Made by a program: the position numbers and the translations under genes. From assembly GCA_947650285.1 (NCBI GenBank), contig CANTFL010001342.1:186001-250000 (forward strand): a stretch of DNA of 64,000 bases. The letters are read 5' to 3'. The notes below the pieces were generated by a model. It did no database searches. It saw nothing but the letters and a program-made list of their open reading frames with translations, and was not told the origin of the DNA. Each line of letters starts with the position of its first letter. The first letter of the stretch is position 1. Source of the stretch: Hyaloperonospora brassicae (Eukaryota > Oomycota > Peronosporomycetes > Peronosporales > Peronosporaceae). Below are positions 1 to 8,989 of the stretch, in pieces.

Positions 1-478
1 CGCCAGAACTATAGTCTTTCGTGTCCACCCCGTTGCTTTGGACGAGACTTTCAACATAGCGCACAATGCAGACTACAAATCTAAGCTTTCTTAGCTCAGA
101 TATAGGGGGTAAGATAAGCTCCACTCTAGCAAGCTCAATAATCACCTCAGCGTTCTCTAAACCTAACTTACAATTCGTTATAGCACACATTTGTGAGCGC
201 TGGCGCAGACAACGAGGTTTGTGATTGTTAATGCAAAATTATAGGTAAATTTTTCACGATAAACGTGGTGAACCAGCTACCAGCTGATTTGGTATGTGGT
301 AGTACTGTATTGAGTAGGAATTTGGATCCATGCATCTTTCACGGTGGAATTCGGTCAATTCTCATACCATACAGGTGTCGCGGTGAGAGCGACGTGTCCC
401 AAAACGCTTGTGCAGGTTTAAAGTCTTCGCATGGTATCCTCTATTTTCCGCTTCGTAGCCAAAGCCGTACAACCTGTT
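1..478. other. Left flank, no gene recognised
   Basis: Sequence outside the gypsy insertion. The last five bases (474-478, CTGTT) are the left copy of its target-site duplication. A 72-codon frame at 265-483 opens with GTG, matches nothing I recognise and runs into the LTR, so I do not call it a gene. Confidence 0.6.
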
Positions 479-871
479 TGTAACGGGGCACACCCTTGCG
501 TGAACTTAACGCAAGGGCTTTGGTGCGCCCGACAGACGTACACGAGGCAAACGAGGAAGCGTAGATAAGGGAAAAGTAAAACTGTTATATTGATATAATT
601 AAGTCTATAACCACTGTCTCTCTGTTTGACTTAACTTAATTATGTTAATATAACTGAGTGTATGACGACGTCTACTCACCACTCATTGCGCGGGTCTTGC
701 GGCGATTGGTGGGTTGATATCGTCAAGATATCAACCAATGAGCGGACTCTTTGGTCGACCCATCAATATCACCACCATTGGTGATATTGTTCAAATAATA
801 ATCAACTTAATATTATTTATTGTCACTTTCCTTAAAGTGACAATTTCCATGTAACGGGCTGCCCCGTTACA
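479..871 (-). repeat. 3' LTR of element 1
   Basis: Directly repeated at 8047-8439. It begins TGTAACGGGGCA and ends with the exact reverse complement, TGCCCCGTTACA. It contains a run of near-perfect hairpins: 713-735 (arm GTTGATATC), 764-789 (arm CAATATCACC), one around 823-842 (arm GTCACTTT), and one at the right end where CCGTTACA folds back on TGTAACGG. Confidence 0.95.
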
Positions 872-874
872 TTA

Positions 875-885
875 CCCCCCCTTAA
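875..885 (-). promoter_or_regulatory. Polypurine tract of element 1
   Basis: On the minus strand this is a G-run preceded by AA, lying a few bases before the 3' LTR. This is the expected place and composition for the plus-strand primer of reverse transcription. Confidence 0.8.
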
Positions 886-1002
886 CTGATAGTCACCGTG
901 TGACTATCAAAAAGATGGCGGCCACTCATTGGGCACCATTGGGACAGGGAGCACTTGTTGAGTCCGTTCCATTCACTTTCCACCCGACCTCGCATAGTTA
1001 AC

Positions 1003-2604
1003 ATGTCTATGCGGGGTGACTCAAGACACGCACAGCCCGCTGCTGTGCCAGCCTCTGCGGCAGACGATTCGTCGTCTGCTGCTCGTTCTCCGCCTGCAGC
1101 AAGAGGTGCTGCAGGTGCACGCGGTATCAGCACCGCGTGCGCATGATGACCCTGACATTGAGGTCATCTATTCTGGAGGGTCAGACGTGTCTGACTCGGA
1201 AAAGCCTTTGGAGGCATCGCATTCACTTGCGGTGCCTCATTCATCCACGACACTGCAGGACGTACGGACTCGTGACATGTGTCACAGTCTGTTCGGCAGT
1301 GATGATAAGTCTGATGATGAGTATGATTGCTCATCACCGCGATCAACTCGTGCTCCTTCGCACGATTGACTTGACGATGGTGCAAGCCATCGTCATACTG
1401 ACAACCGTGGTACCGACAAGGGTACCAATGTGAAGCGTGATGAGCTGAAGGCGTGGCGTTTGCCTGAACGGCTCATCAATGGATTGTCTTACGAGACAAG
1501 CCAACATTATCGAATACCCTAATTCGATGCGACTGAGCTTCACGACTTGAGTTCCAGCGCGAAGAACTTTCGCGATGAAGAGGATTTTTATATCGATGTC
1601 TTCTCTAGACGTCGATGGTACAACGGCAACCAAAAGCGGGACAAAGCCTCGCTTTTGGCTGCGTGGAACGCGTTCGTCCAAAACTTAAAGACTTCGGACG
1701 AGAAGGGTCGCTCAAGAAACTTGAGGCGGTACCCCTCAAGTTTAAAAAGCGAACACCAACCGGTGCAAGGTACCGGTTGCATTGTTTGTCGAGTGAGGCA
1801 GATATTCCTTGCCTCACATAGGGAGACCCTTGTGCGAGTTGTGTTGACAACTCACAGCGGGCACCTAGGGATGTGTACTCCCTAAGTTCGCCCTGGGGAA
1901 GGGCACACATCTCGGCTGAGATGAGTGACGCGATTGCCAACTTGAAATCCGTCTACAAGCGCCAAAAGCGCGTGTTTACCGATGGTCCCTCGGACCTATC
2001 GGACGAGTCTCGTCATACTGGCGAACGAGACCTTCAACATCCATCAACAGCTGAGAGCGAGGCTCCCAGCTGTTCCAAGAGGGTGGATACCCCCGCCACT
2101 GGACGAGGTAGCTCGTCCTTGATCCTGAATCGTCATGGTGGTTCAAGATACGCTCCACTAGGAAGCGTTGACCACCGTGAGAATCCACCAAATGATGTGG
2201 TGGAGGGGGAAAGACCTCCTCCAGAGCCCCATGCCCACCATCTCGACCCTTACGAGATGGATCGCGCAATCGATGAATTGCGCGATGACTTGAAGAACTA
2301 GCGCGACCGGCGCTACGCTTTGACTGATACCGTGCGGAAGAACCGCAAGGATCACGAGGCTGATCGGGCGAGGGATCGCGCCGATTATGCCACGGCGCAG
2401 CTTCAGGTCGAGCGGGATGCTCGCTCCCTTCCTGTCGAGCTGGCGACAGCTCGCGGAGAGATAACTCGGTTGAGTTCCGAGGTATCATATCTGCACGACC
2501 AGACGGATCGTCTGGAGCGCGAACGCAAGAACTTGATGGATGTTCTTGAACGTGGGGGCTATCTTCATCGGAAGAAGAAGGCTCGTACTGATAGTACGAC
2601 CTGA
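1003..2604 (+). pseudogene. Antisense accessory reading frame of element 1, coiled-coil C-terminus
   Basis: Reads opposite to gag-pol between the 3' LTR and the integrase end, then overlaps the integrase C-terminus and chromodomain on the other strand. Pieces in order: Ala/Ser-rich start (ATG at 1003), an acidic motif IEVIYSGGSD (about 1158-1187), LFGSDDKSDD (about 1290), a basic-aromatic block RRWYNGN (near 1610-1630) followed by an AWNAF motif, a Gly/Pro/Ser linker, and a charged coiled-coil-like tail at 2320-2604 ending in a Lys-rich segment. It is broken by a frameshift near 1140, stops at 1369, about 1520 and 2301, and another shift near 1790. The same order and motifs recur in element 2 on its antisense strand (30330-32011). 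No known family recognised; function unknown. Confidence 0.6.
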
Positions 2605-3295
2605 GACTCCCCAGGTAAAACGTAGGATGCGTGCGCATCTTACGTGGCAATTCGAGTGTGTATGCATTGACCTTGCGATGCAACACTCGAAATGGCCCAA
2701 TGTATTTCGGCAGTAGTTTACTACTGCCGACACTAGTGACTGCATGTCCAGGTAGGTTTACCGTAGACAGTAGTACTAGGTCGTTAACTTTAAATGAAAG
2801 AACATTTGCTCTTCCATTCTTGTCTGCGTTCCGTTTCTGACGGTCCACCGCATTCGCGATGGAGTCCTGAACGAAACGAACTACCGCCTCTCGAGTCAGC
2901 AGGAAGTTATCTGCTGACTCTTTGTTTTGTCTTTCAGTGCGCTTCGTACGCACTGCTAAGAGATTGTTCTCTTCTTCAGCGAGGTTGTCTTCTTCCTCGC
3001 TGGCATAATCGTTGACGATGCTGAATATACCAGCATCGTCATCATCATCCGAGTCAGTAATAGCGTCGTCGCTATTATTTAGGTGATCTTCTTCATCGAT
3101 GTAGACCTGATCTGCATCGGCATCATACGTGACGACGTTAACGTCGACACGTGATGAGCAAGAGCCAAAACGGTTTTTGCTCGAGCGATTCCCTCCCCCC
3201 CTTATCCAAGAGTCACACTCTAGAAGGGTGGGCACACGTGGATGGTGTAGGCCATTCACGTAAAACGGTGTTTGCTGTGTTGAGGCATGAACCAA
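1976..3295 (-). pseudogene. Integrase C-terminal region with chromodomain (element 1)
   Basis: Continues the integrase after a frameshift at 3295/3297. It starts with the end of the catalytic region, passes an acidic linker and a Pro/Ser/Arg-rich stretch, and ends with a clear chromodomain (about 2010-2170): RFLVERIL, then SYLVQWRGYPP, then WEP and a closing QYDE. In chromoviruses this domain reads histone marks and guides integration. The frame closes at 1976. The low-complexity linker (about 2200-2600) is where the antisense frame also reads open. Confidence 0.85.
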
Positions 3296-3296
3296 A

Positions 3297-4802
3297 TTAT
3301 TGATGGCAAATTACACCATGGGTAGGAATTCGCTCCAACTCGGAAACGAGTGGACATATCCTCAAAAAAATCTCTTCGAGGACACGATTCGCACGTTCCG
3401 TCTGACCATCTGTTTCGGGATGGTCAGAAGTAGACATCTTCAATCGTGTTCCGAGAAAACGGAACACGGATTGCCAAAACGCCGCCGTGAATCGAGGGTC
3501 ACGGTCGGATACAAGCTCACGGGGTAACCCATGGAGTCTAAAGACCGTGTCTAAAAAGACACGAGCACAACCTTGAGCCTTGATCGACTCGGGTACAGCA
3601 GCAAGATGCATCATCTTGCTGAATCGGTCAACAAATACAAGAATACCATTATTCTTGTGAGCGTCTTCGGGAAAACCGAAGACGAAGTCCATTGAAACGG
3701 ACTGCCAGCACTCTGCCGGAACAGGAAGAGGTTGCAATGGTGCACGGGATGAAGGACTAGGCTTCACCCGTTGACATACTTCGCAAGCACGGATGTACTT
3801 GCGTACAAACTGATACTGGCGGGGCCAGTAAAAGTCACGACTTACCGTGAGGTAAGTCTTTTCTCTCCCACGATGACCACCTGTTGGGGCATCGTGACAC
3901 TCATACATGATGCGTAAACGCAAATCATGATGAGCGGGTACGACTACACCAGGCGTGCCGTCGACAACAGCTGTATAGTACAGCAATCCGTTGCGTGTAC
4001 TATACCGATTCGATGAGGATCGGTACAAAGCTGGTAAATCCCTCATGGATTTACTGGATGGATTCACCAGATGATCCATCAATCGCAGAAGATCCTTATC
4101 TTCCGCGTATGCCTTTCGTACGTCGTCAAGTTTACTTGACGACGGAACACTGGCTCTCAGTATCGCAACAGTGGGCTTATCCTCACTGTTGATTTGTGCG
4201 TCTGGCTCGAAATCGGGCCGGCGCGAGAGCGCATCAGCGACGACATTTAGTCGTCCTGGTTTATACTCCACGGAGAAGTTGTACTCCGCGAAGAAAGAAA
4301 GCCACCTCGCCATCCTTTTCGAGAGGCGTGGGCTGTTTACGGCCGTGCGTAGTGACGCATGGTCGGTATACACGATGAACGGTCTATCTCCCAAGAGATA
4401 CACCCGGAACTTAGCCAGTGCATACTTCATAGCAAGGAGTTCCTTGTCGTGCACTGGGTAATTGCGCTCAGCTACTTGCAGCTGACGCGACTGATAACAG
4501 ATGACGCGCTCCGCGCCATCTGTGTCAAACTGCATTGACGCACAGCCGATGGCAAAATCGCTGGCGTCACAGACCACATGAAATGGTCTGTCCTGATCTG
4601 CAATCGCCAATATCGGCGACTGCATCAAGCTTTGCTTGACACATTCGAATAAACGCTGGCACTCAGCGTTCCATGAGCACTTGACATTTTTCTTGAGCAA
4701 GCAAGAAAGATGAACAGTCATCTCGGCGTAGTTGCGCGAGTACTTGTGCAAGTACGACGCTAAACCAAGGAACTTCCTTAGTCCCTCGACATCGACTGGC
4801 AC
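3297..4802 (-). pseudogene. RNase H and integrase of element 1
   Basis: 501-codon open frame. First comes Ty3-type RNase H, with CYQSRQL and YTDHASLRT, ending at VVADALSRRPDF. Next is the integrase zinc-binding region (HDAPTGGHRG, then CEVCQRVKP) and the DDE core: D in SMDFVFGF, D in SDRDPRF, and E in GQTERANR. All three catalytic acidic residues are present. The frame is lost at the right border (RT side, stop codons) and at the left border (frameshift into the chromodomain part), so it is a segment of a broken polyprotein. Confidence 0.9.
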
Positions 4803-6043
4803 AGGCCTGTCGGTGATCGCCTTGATCTTCTAGGGATCGGGGCGTACGCCGTGTTTACCCACGATGTAGCCGCGAATATACACTTCTTGAGGTTAGCATA
4901 CAACTTATGCTTGCGCATAAGTTGAAGGACTTGACGAACGTGAGTTCGGTGAACTTAAACGTCGGTCTTTCCGTCCATTGCCCGACTATGGACGAACACA
5001 TCATCAAAGTAACTCGGTGCGGAATCCGGCACCGGTCTCAACAGATTTGTAACACATCTGTTGAACGTTGCAGGGGCATTTCTCATCCCCTGTGGCATCA
5101 CTAGCTACTCCCACAGCATACCGCTGGGGGTGCTCACTGCCGTGAATGGGATTCAACGTTCACGCATGAAGATATGATAGAAGCCATCCATCAGATCCAT
5201 GGACGAAAAGATGGTACTCTTTGACATACACTCTATGATTACGTCCTTCCTCGGTATCGGCGTCTGATCCGGTACCGTTGCAGCACTCAACTTGTTGAAT
5301 GCATGCACTATCCGCCATCCTCCTGTGGCCTTTCGTACAAATAAGGTCGGAGAGCTGTGAGAAGAAGGTGATTCCCTCACATGGTCCGCTGCAAAGCGAT
5401 CGGCAAAGAACTTGTCGATGGCTAGTACTTGTTCACGAGTCAGTGGCCACTGCCTCATGGCACAGTACTTCGAGCCCGGTTTGAGCTCGATCTCGTGTCG
5501 AGTGCCTTTATTCTTAGGCAGCTCACAAGGTAAGGATTCAGGGAATACGTCCTTGAATTCGATCAAATCCTTGTACAAAGAATTTGTCTGAAGCGACTTC
5601 TGGACATGATACGCGTATCGCTCAATCCGAGTCTTCTCATCGAGGACACTTTCGTCCATACATGAGCTGCTAAGAACCCGTTCGGTCTCAGCAAACATTG
5701 TTGCCGACCGAATATCGGCCACATACGCGTCCTCTGTGACGAGTAGGCAGATCTGCTTGACTTTGCCGCTACTCAGATCGCGCAACGACCGTTTCGGTTC
5801 TAGCTTTGGCAATTGAGTTATCTCCGAAGTTAACTTCGGAGGCACAATTGAATCAAGCGTATAAGCGCCTACGCTTGATCCGTCATTAACCAAGACGTTC
5901 AAAGTCTCGGTTAATTCCTGAGAACTTCGTTCCACATGTTTATGAAGGCCTAATCCTTCAGCAAGTGACTCTTGAGGAATTCCTTCCTCAAGTTCGTGAG
6001 GACTTATTCCCTCGACGTCTTCTGACTGTGGATGTGAAACCAC
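4803..6043 (-). pseudogene. Reverse transcriptase of element 1
   Basis: Open from 6043 to 5153 with the pre-RT linker and N-terminal RT fingers/palm (RHEIELKPG, WRIVHAFNKLS, then SSMDLMDGF, which holds the first catalytic Asp). An in-frame TGA follows RER at 5153. Homology resumes in the same frame through MPQGMRNAPATF and the catalytic YFDDV box (about 5005-5020, minus strand), with further stops, then joins RNase H near 4803. Element 2 has the same TGA at the same place. The enzyme would copy element RNA into DNA; this copy cannot do so as it stands. Confidence 0.9.
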
Positions 6044-6441
6044 AGTCAGGTCTCGATCCTCTACGGTCGACTCTCCAGTCGACCTAGGATGACCGTGTTA
6101 CCGTTTCTGGATAACCGGTTTGTTATTTCTAGAATGTTGCCTCTCTGGCATGGATCCATGTTCCGTTCCACTCAACTTATTCGAGCGGTGGGCCTTCGTA
6201 TCTACCTGTACTTCTGTACAGCCGCGAAAAGCTTGCTCCACATTCTATTGATCAGCTACACTGAGGTCTCGTCAAGTCGTGCTAACGACCGTACCGCAAT
6301 TGAGGCCATCGCCCTCACTCGCAGTACATCCACACGCTTGTGGACGCTGCATGACTTTCATCAGATGGCCACCTGATGAACAGCGGCAGGCCTCTTCACG
6401 GATCGATGCTGCCAGCTCACTCTTCGCTCCTACCTTCGCAG

Positions 6442-6798
6442 CTAAAGTAATCCCACGATGACGCCAAATTTGTCATCCAGATCCAGTACGATGAAGTCAT
6501 CATCGTACTGTTCGCCCTCTAACGTGTAGTGGATTCCTACTACACGTTTCTCAACGGTAATCGATGCGCCTGTTGCAAGGCGCACCGTCATCCTCGTGAG
6601 GGGAATGTCGCGCTCTTCGAACTTGAGCCTACGAACCTCTAGTGACTGGCGACTAACAAAGTTGTTCGACGCCCCACATTCAACTAGGTCGCAAAGTGAC
6701 ATATCTTTTGTCACTCGCAACTTCAAGGTGATGAGTGATATCTTATCACCAGGTGCAGAGCCACACAACGATTGTGTATCTGGAGCAGCTTTCGTCAA
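6442..6798 (-). pseudogene. Retroviral-type aspartic protease of element 1
   Basis: 118-codon frame with the layout of a gypsy protease: a beta-strand lead (ISLITLKLRV), the active-site region VECGASNNFV, and a distal hydrophobic block ending FGVIVGLL. In this superfamily the motif usually reads D-[ST/C]-G-A; here the Asp position is Glu. The same Glu is present in element 2. It joins gag by a frameshift near 6795. The identity of the domain is from layout and position; activity is doubtful. Confidence 0.75.
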
Positions 6799-8002
6799 GA
6801 GATTTGAAAATTCTCTTGACGTTGCTGGATGAGTAGGGCGCTCCGCCCCTACTGACCCCGATCATTTTCGACGGTCCGTCTCGCTGTTGCGGATTCGCAA
6901 CAGCGCTGGAACCACGCCCATTGCCCTTCTTGGTGAATGGTCGTCCATTTCTCTTAGTACTGTTTGGTACTGGGCGTGGAGCACTACACTCGTATGCGTA
7001 GTGCCCTAACTTCTGACAGCGATTGCACGTCTGCAATCGCTTGTTGCTTGAAGAGCGAGGTCTCTCGCCCTCAACATAGCAGAGGTCCATTGGTTCTGGA
7101 CCTCCGATCTCTTGTCGTCTCAGTGGACGATATGGAGTTTGAGCTAGCATGAGTATGTCTCATGCTAAAATCTTCCTGTTCCGCGGCTGATATCGCATCT
7201 TCCAGCGTATTCAGCTCAAGGCGGAACTGGTGGCTCCTGACGGGCCCTTCTGCGAGCCCTTGCATGAATACCGTAATCAACGTGTGTTCATGGACTGGGT
7301 TAGCAGTTATACTACTCGCAAGGAGTCGTATATGTTGAGCGTAAGCGTGCACATCACGCTTACCCTTCTTGAGTTTCAGGAGCTCTGAACGAGCCCTAAA
7401 CTCAGCCCGTGGCGGCTCAAACGTTTGTCTGAGCCGGGACTTGAAGTCATCTAGCGACCTAAACATATTTGGGTCGCTACTCTCGAGCCCCAGGGACCAA
7501 GTTTTGGCACGTCCTGCCAAGTGGGCTTGAGCAAATGTGATTTCATTTGCTCATCTTCGACGCGACGAACCCTTAGGGCTCTGTCGAGTTCGACAAACCA
7601 TAGTAACAGGGAGTCTTCCGGGACTCCACTGTACTTGGAGATGTCAACTTTCATGACTTCGGGACGACGGGCATGTGCCGTCCCGCCCACAGCAGCATGG
7701 AATTGCTGCTGTCTCAACAGCTCTGTCTGTTGAGCACCGGGTTCTTTCAAGTGCACGGTTTGTTGAGAGCCTTGCTGTTGAAGCAAGGCTACTTTCTCCC
7801 TTTCGGCGACAAGTTCATTGTGAATGAACTTGGCGATAGCAGCATGTTGTTGGTCTCTGTCTAGAGACTCCAACATGGTGCTGACGACGAGTTCGCCTAC
7901 GGTAGAACTCATTCGTTCTACCGCACCCCATTCAATGTCACTCAAATGGGTAAACCCTTCACGCGTGGCGTGAAAGGTTTCTTCATCATCCAACATGTTC
8001 AT
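6746..8002 (-). pseudogene. Gag of element 1 with CCHC zinc knuckle
   Basis: Begins at ATG 8002, shortly after the 5' LTR and primer site. The N-terminal part is Gln-rich and helical (EREKVALLQQQ). After a frameshift near 7535 comes a capsid-like region (MFRSLDDFKSRLRQTF, then HAYAQHIRLLASSI and FMQGLAEG). After another shift near 7140 there is a single zinc knuckle CNRCQKLGHYAYEC (C-X2-C-X4-H-X4-C) in a basic tail. Gag forms the particle and packages RNA. The frameshifts are private defects in that element 2 has different breaks. Confidence 0.85.
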
Positions 8003-8032
8003 GTTGGATGCTGTGGTCCTTGGAAGGACTAC

Positions 8033-8046
8033 AAAGTGCTACCAGG
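8033..8046 (-). promoter_or_regulatory. Primer-binding site of element 1
   Basis: On the minus strand, two bases after the 5' LTR, the sequence reads TGGTAGCACT. Its first eight bases are complementary to a tRNA 3' end UGCUACCA, as in many initiator-Met tRNAs. The same stretch with one base changed follows the LTR at 59336. Confidence 0.65.
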
Positions 8047-8439
8047 TGTAACGGGGCACACCCTTGCGTGAACTTAACGCAAGGGCTTTGGTGCGCCCGA
8101 CAGACGTACACGAGGCAAACGAGGAAGCGTAGATAAGGGAAAAGTAAAACTGTTATATTGATATAATTAAGTCTATAACCACTGTCTCTCTGTTTGACTT
8201 AACTTAATTATACTAATATAACTGAGTGTATGACGACGTCTACTCACCACTCATTGCGCGGGTCTTGCGGCGATTGGTGGGTTGATATCGTCAAGATATC
8301 AACCAATGATCAGACTCTTTGGTCGACCCATCAATATCACCACCATTGGTGATATTGTTAAAAGAATATTCAACATAATATTCTTTATTGTCATTATCTT
8401 CTAAATGACAATTTCCATGTAACGGGCTGCCCCGTTACA
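8047..8439 (-). repeat. 5' LTR of element 1
   Basis: Copy of 479-871, same length and termini, followed by the CTGTT duplication (8440-8444). It should carry the element promoter. The hairpin corresponding to left-LTR 823-842 is kept here with both arms changed (arm GTCAT against GTCAC). Confidence 0.95.
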
Positions 8440-8444
8440 CTGTT

Positions 8445-8779
8445 GCTACTGACGATTTTTGGGGTACACAATCTGAGCTAGAGAGCAACCTATATTTTTG
8501 CACGACTGTCTCGCAACAAGCGCACGCAAGCGGCCGACTGGTGGATGGCGGTCAAGGTCTGTGTGCGTAAACTTTTGCCTTGTCGAAGCATAGTTCGCGC
8601 AGAAAGAAAGGAGATGTAGACGGTACATACAGCTTCTATACCGGCTGGTCGTCCGGCTTGCGAGGATCAAATGAACGCTTGAAATCACCGTCACCTGTCT
8701 GGAATACACTAATGATGCATTGAATGAAGAAACGGCAATATCCATTACGTTCGAGATACCCAATCAAAGATCAACATGA
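8445..8779. other. No gene seen
   Basis: Between the gypsy insertion and the first recognisable LINE homology. It may be the endonuclease-side part of the LINE, but I can see no motif that proves it. Confidence 0.4.
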
Positions 8780-8989
8780 TAGGCCGCAAAGCGTCGATTT
8801 CTGCGTCGGTTGCACGCACACATCACCCTGGAAGGTCTACACGCGCTTTCGTTCGACCTGTATACGACAAATTATTCGATAACTCTGTACAGTTGCTTAA
8901 GGGCTTGTTTAAACCTGGCAAGACACAATCGCGTGAACCTAGAATTGACATGATGGAAGGTTTGCCAAATGTCATACAGTAACCGGCTA

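Larger units (their letters stand above)
479..8439 (-). mobile_element. Complete Ty3/gypsy chromovirus-like element (element 1)
   Basis: LTR retrotransposon read right to left, with both LTRs 393 bp, bounded by TG/CA and flanked by the 5-bp direct duplication CTGTT (474-478 and 8440-8444). Internal order on the minus strand is gag, protease, reverse transcriptase, RNase H, integrase, chromodomain. RNase H before integrase and then a chromodomain places it in Ty3/gypsy, chromovirus-like. Coding is broken by at least three frameshifts in gag/protease, an in-frame TGA in RT and a frameshift inside integrase, so this copy cannot make its proteins unaided. An antisense reading frame occupies the gap between pol and the 3' LTR. 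The two LTRs differ at about 15 sites, most of them in one short stretch. Confidence 0.95.
479..8439. repeat. Dense tiling of short inverted repeats over element 1
   Basis: Perfect stems with short loops recur through LTRs and coding region. Examples (left arm, span): CGTCGTCAAGT 4121-4144; CAACTTATGC 4901-4924; CTCCGAAGTT 5822-5841 (no loop); CAGTACGATG 6484-6510; CGTGTAGT 6523-6546; GCTGTTGCG 6883-6904; GCACTAC 6981-7004; AGCGATTGCA 7018-7041; AAGTTCATT 7811-7831; CATCCAACAT 7987-8010; CGGCAGTAGT 2708-2729; GTTGATATC 713-735. Many 5-8 bp stems lie between them. At uniform base composition, about 0.3 perfect 9-bp stems with loops of 1-10 nt would be expected in 8 kb. Confidence 0.85.

Noticed and set aside
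265..483. 72-codon plus-strand frame at the left flank
   Set aside because: Starts with GTG, runs into the LTR and has no recognisable motif; composition is not convincing.
479..8439. Possible CRISPR or satellite array because of many repeats
   Set aside because: The inverted repeats differ from each other and lie within coding sequence; there are no regular spacers.
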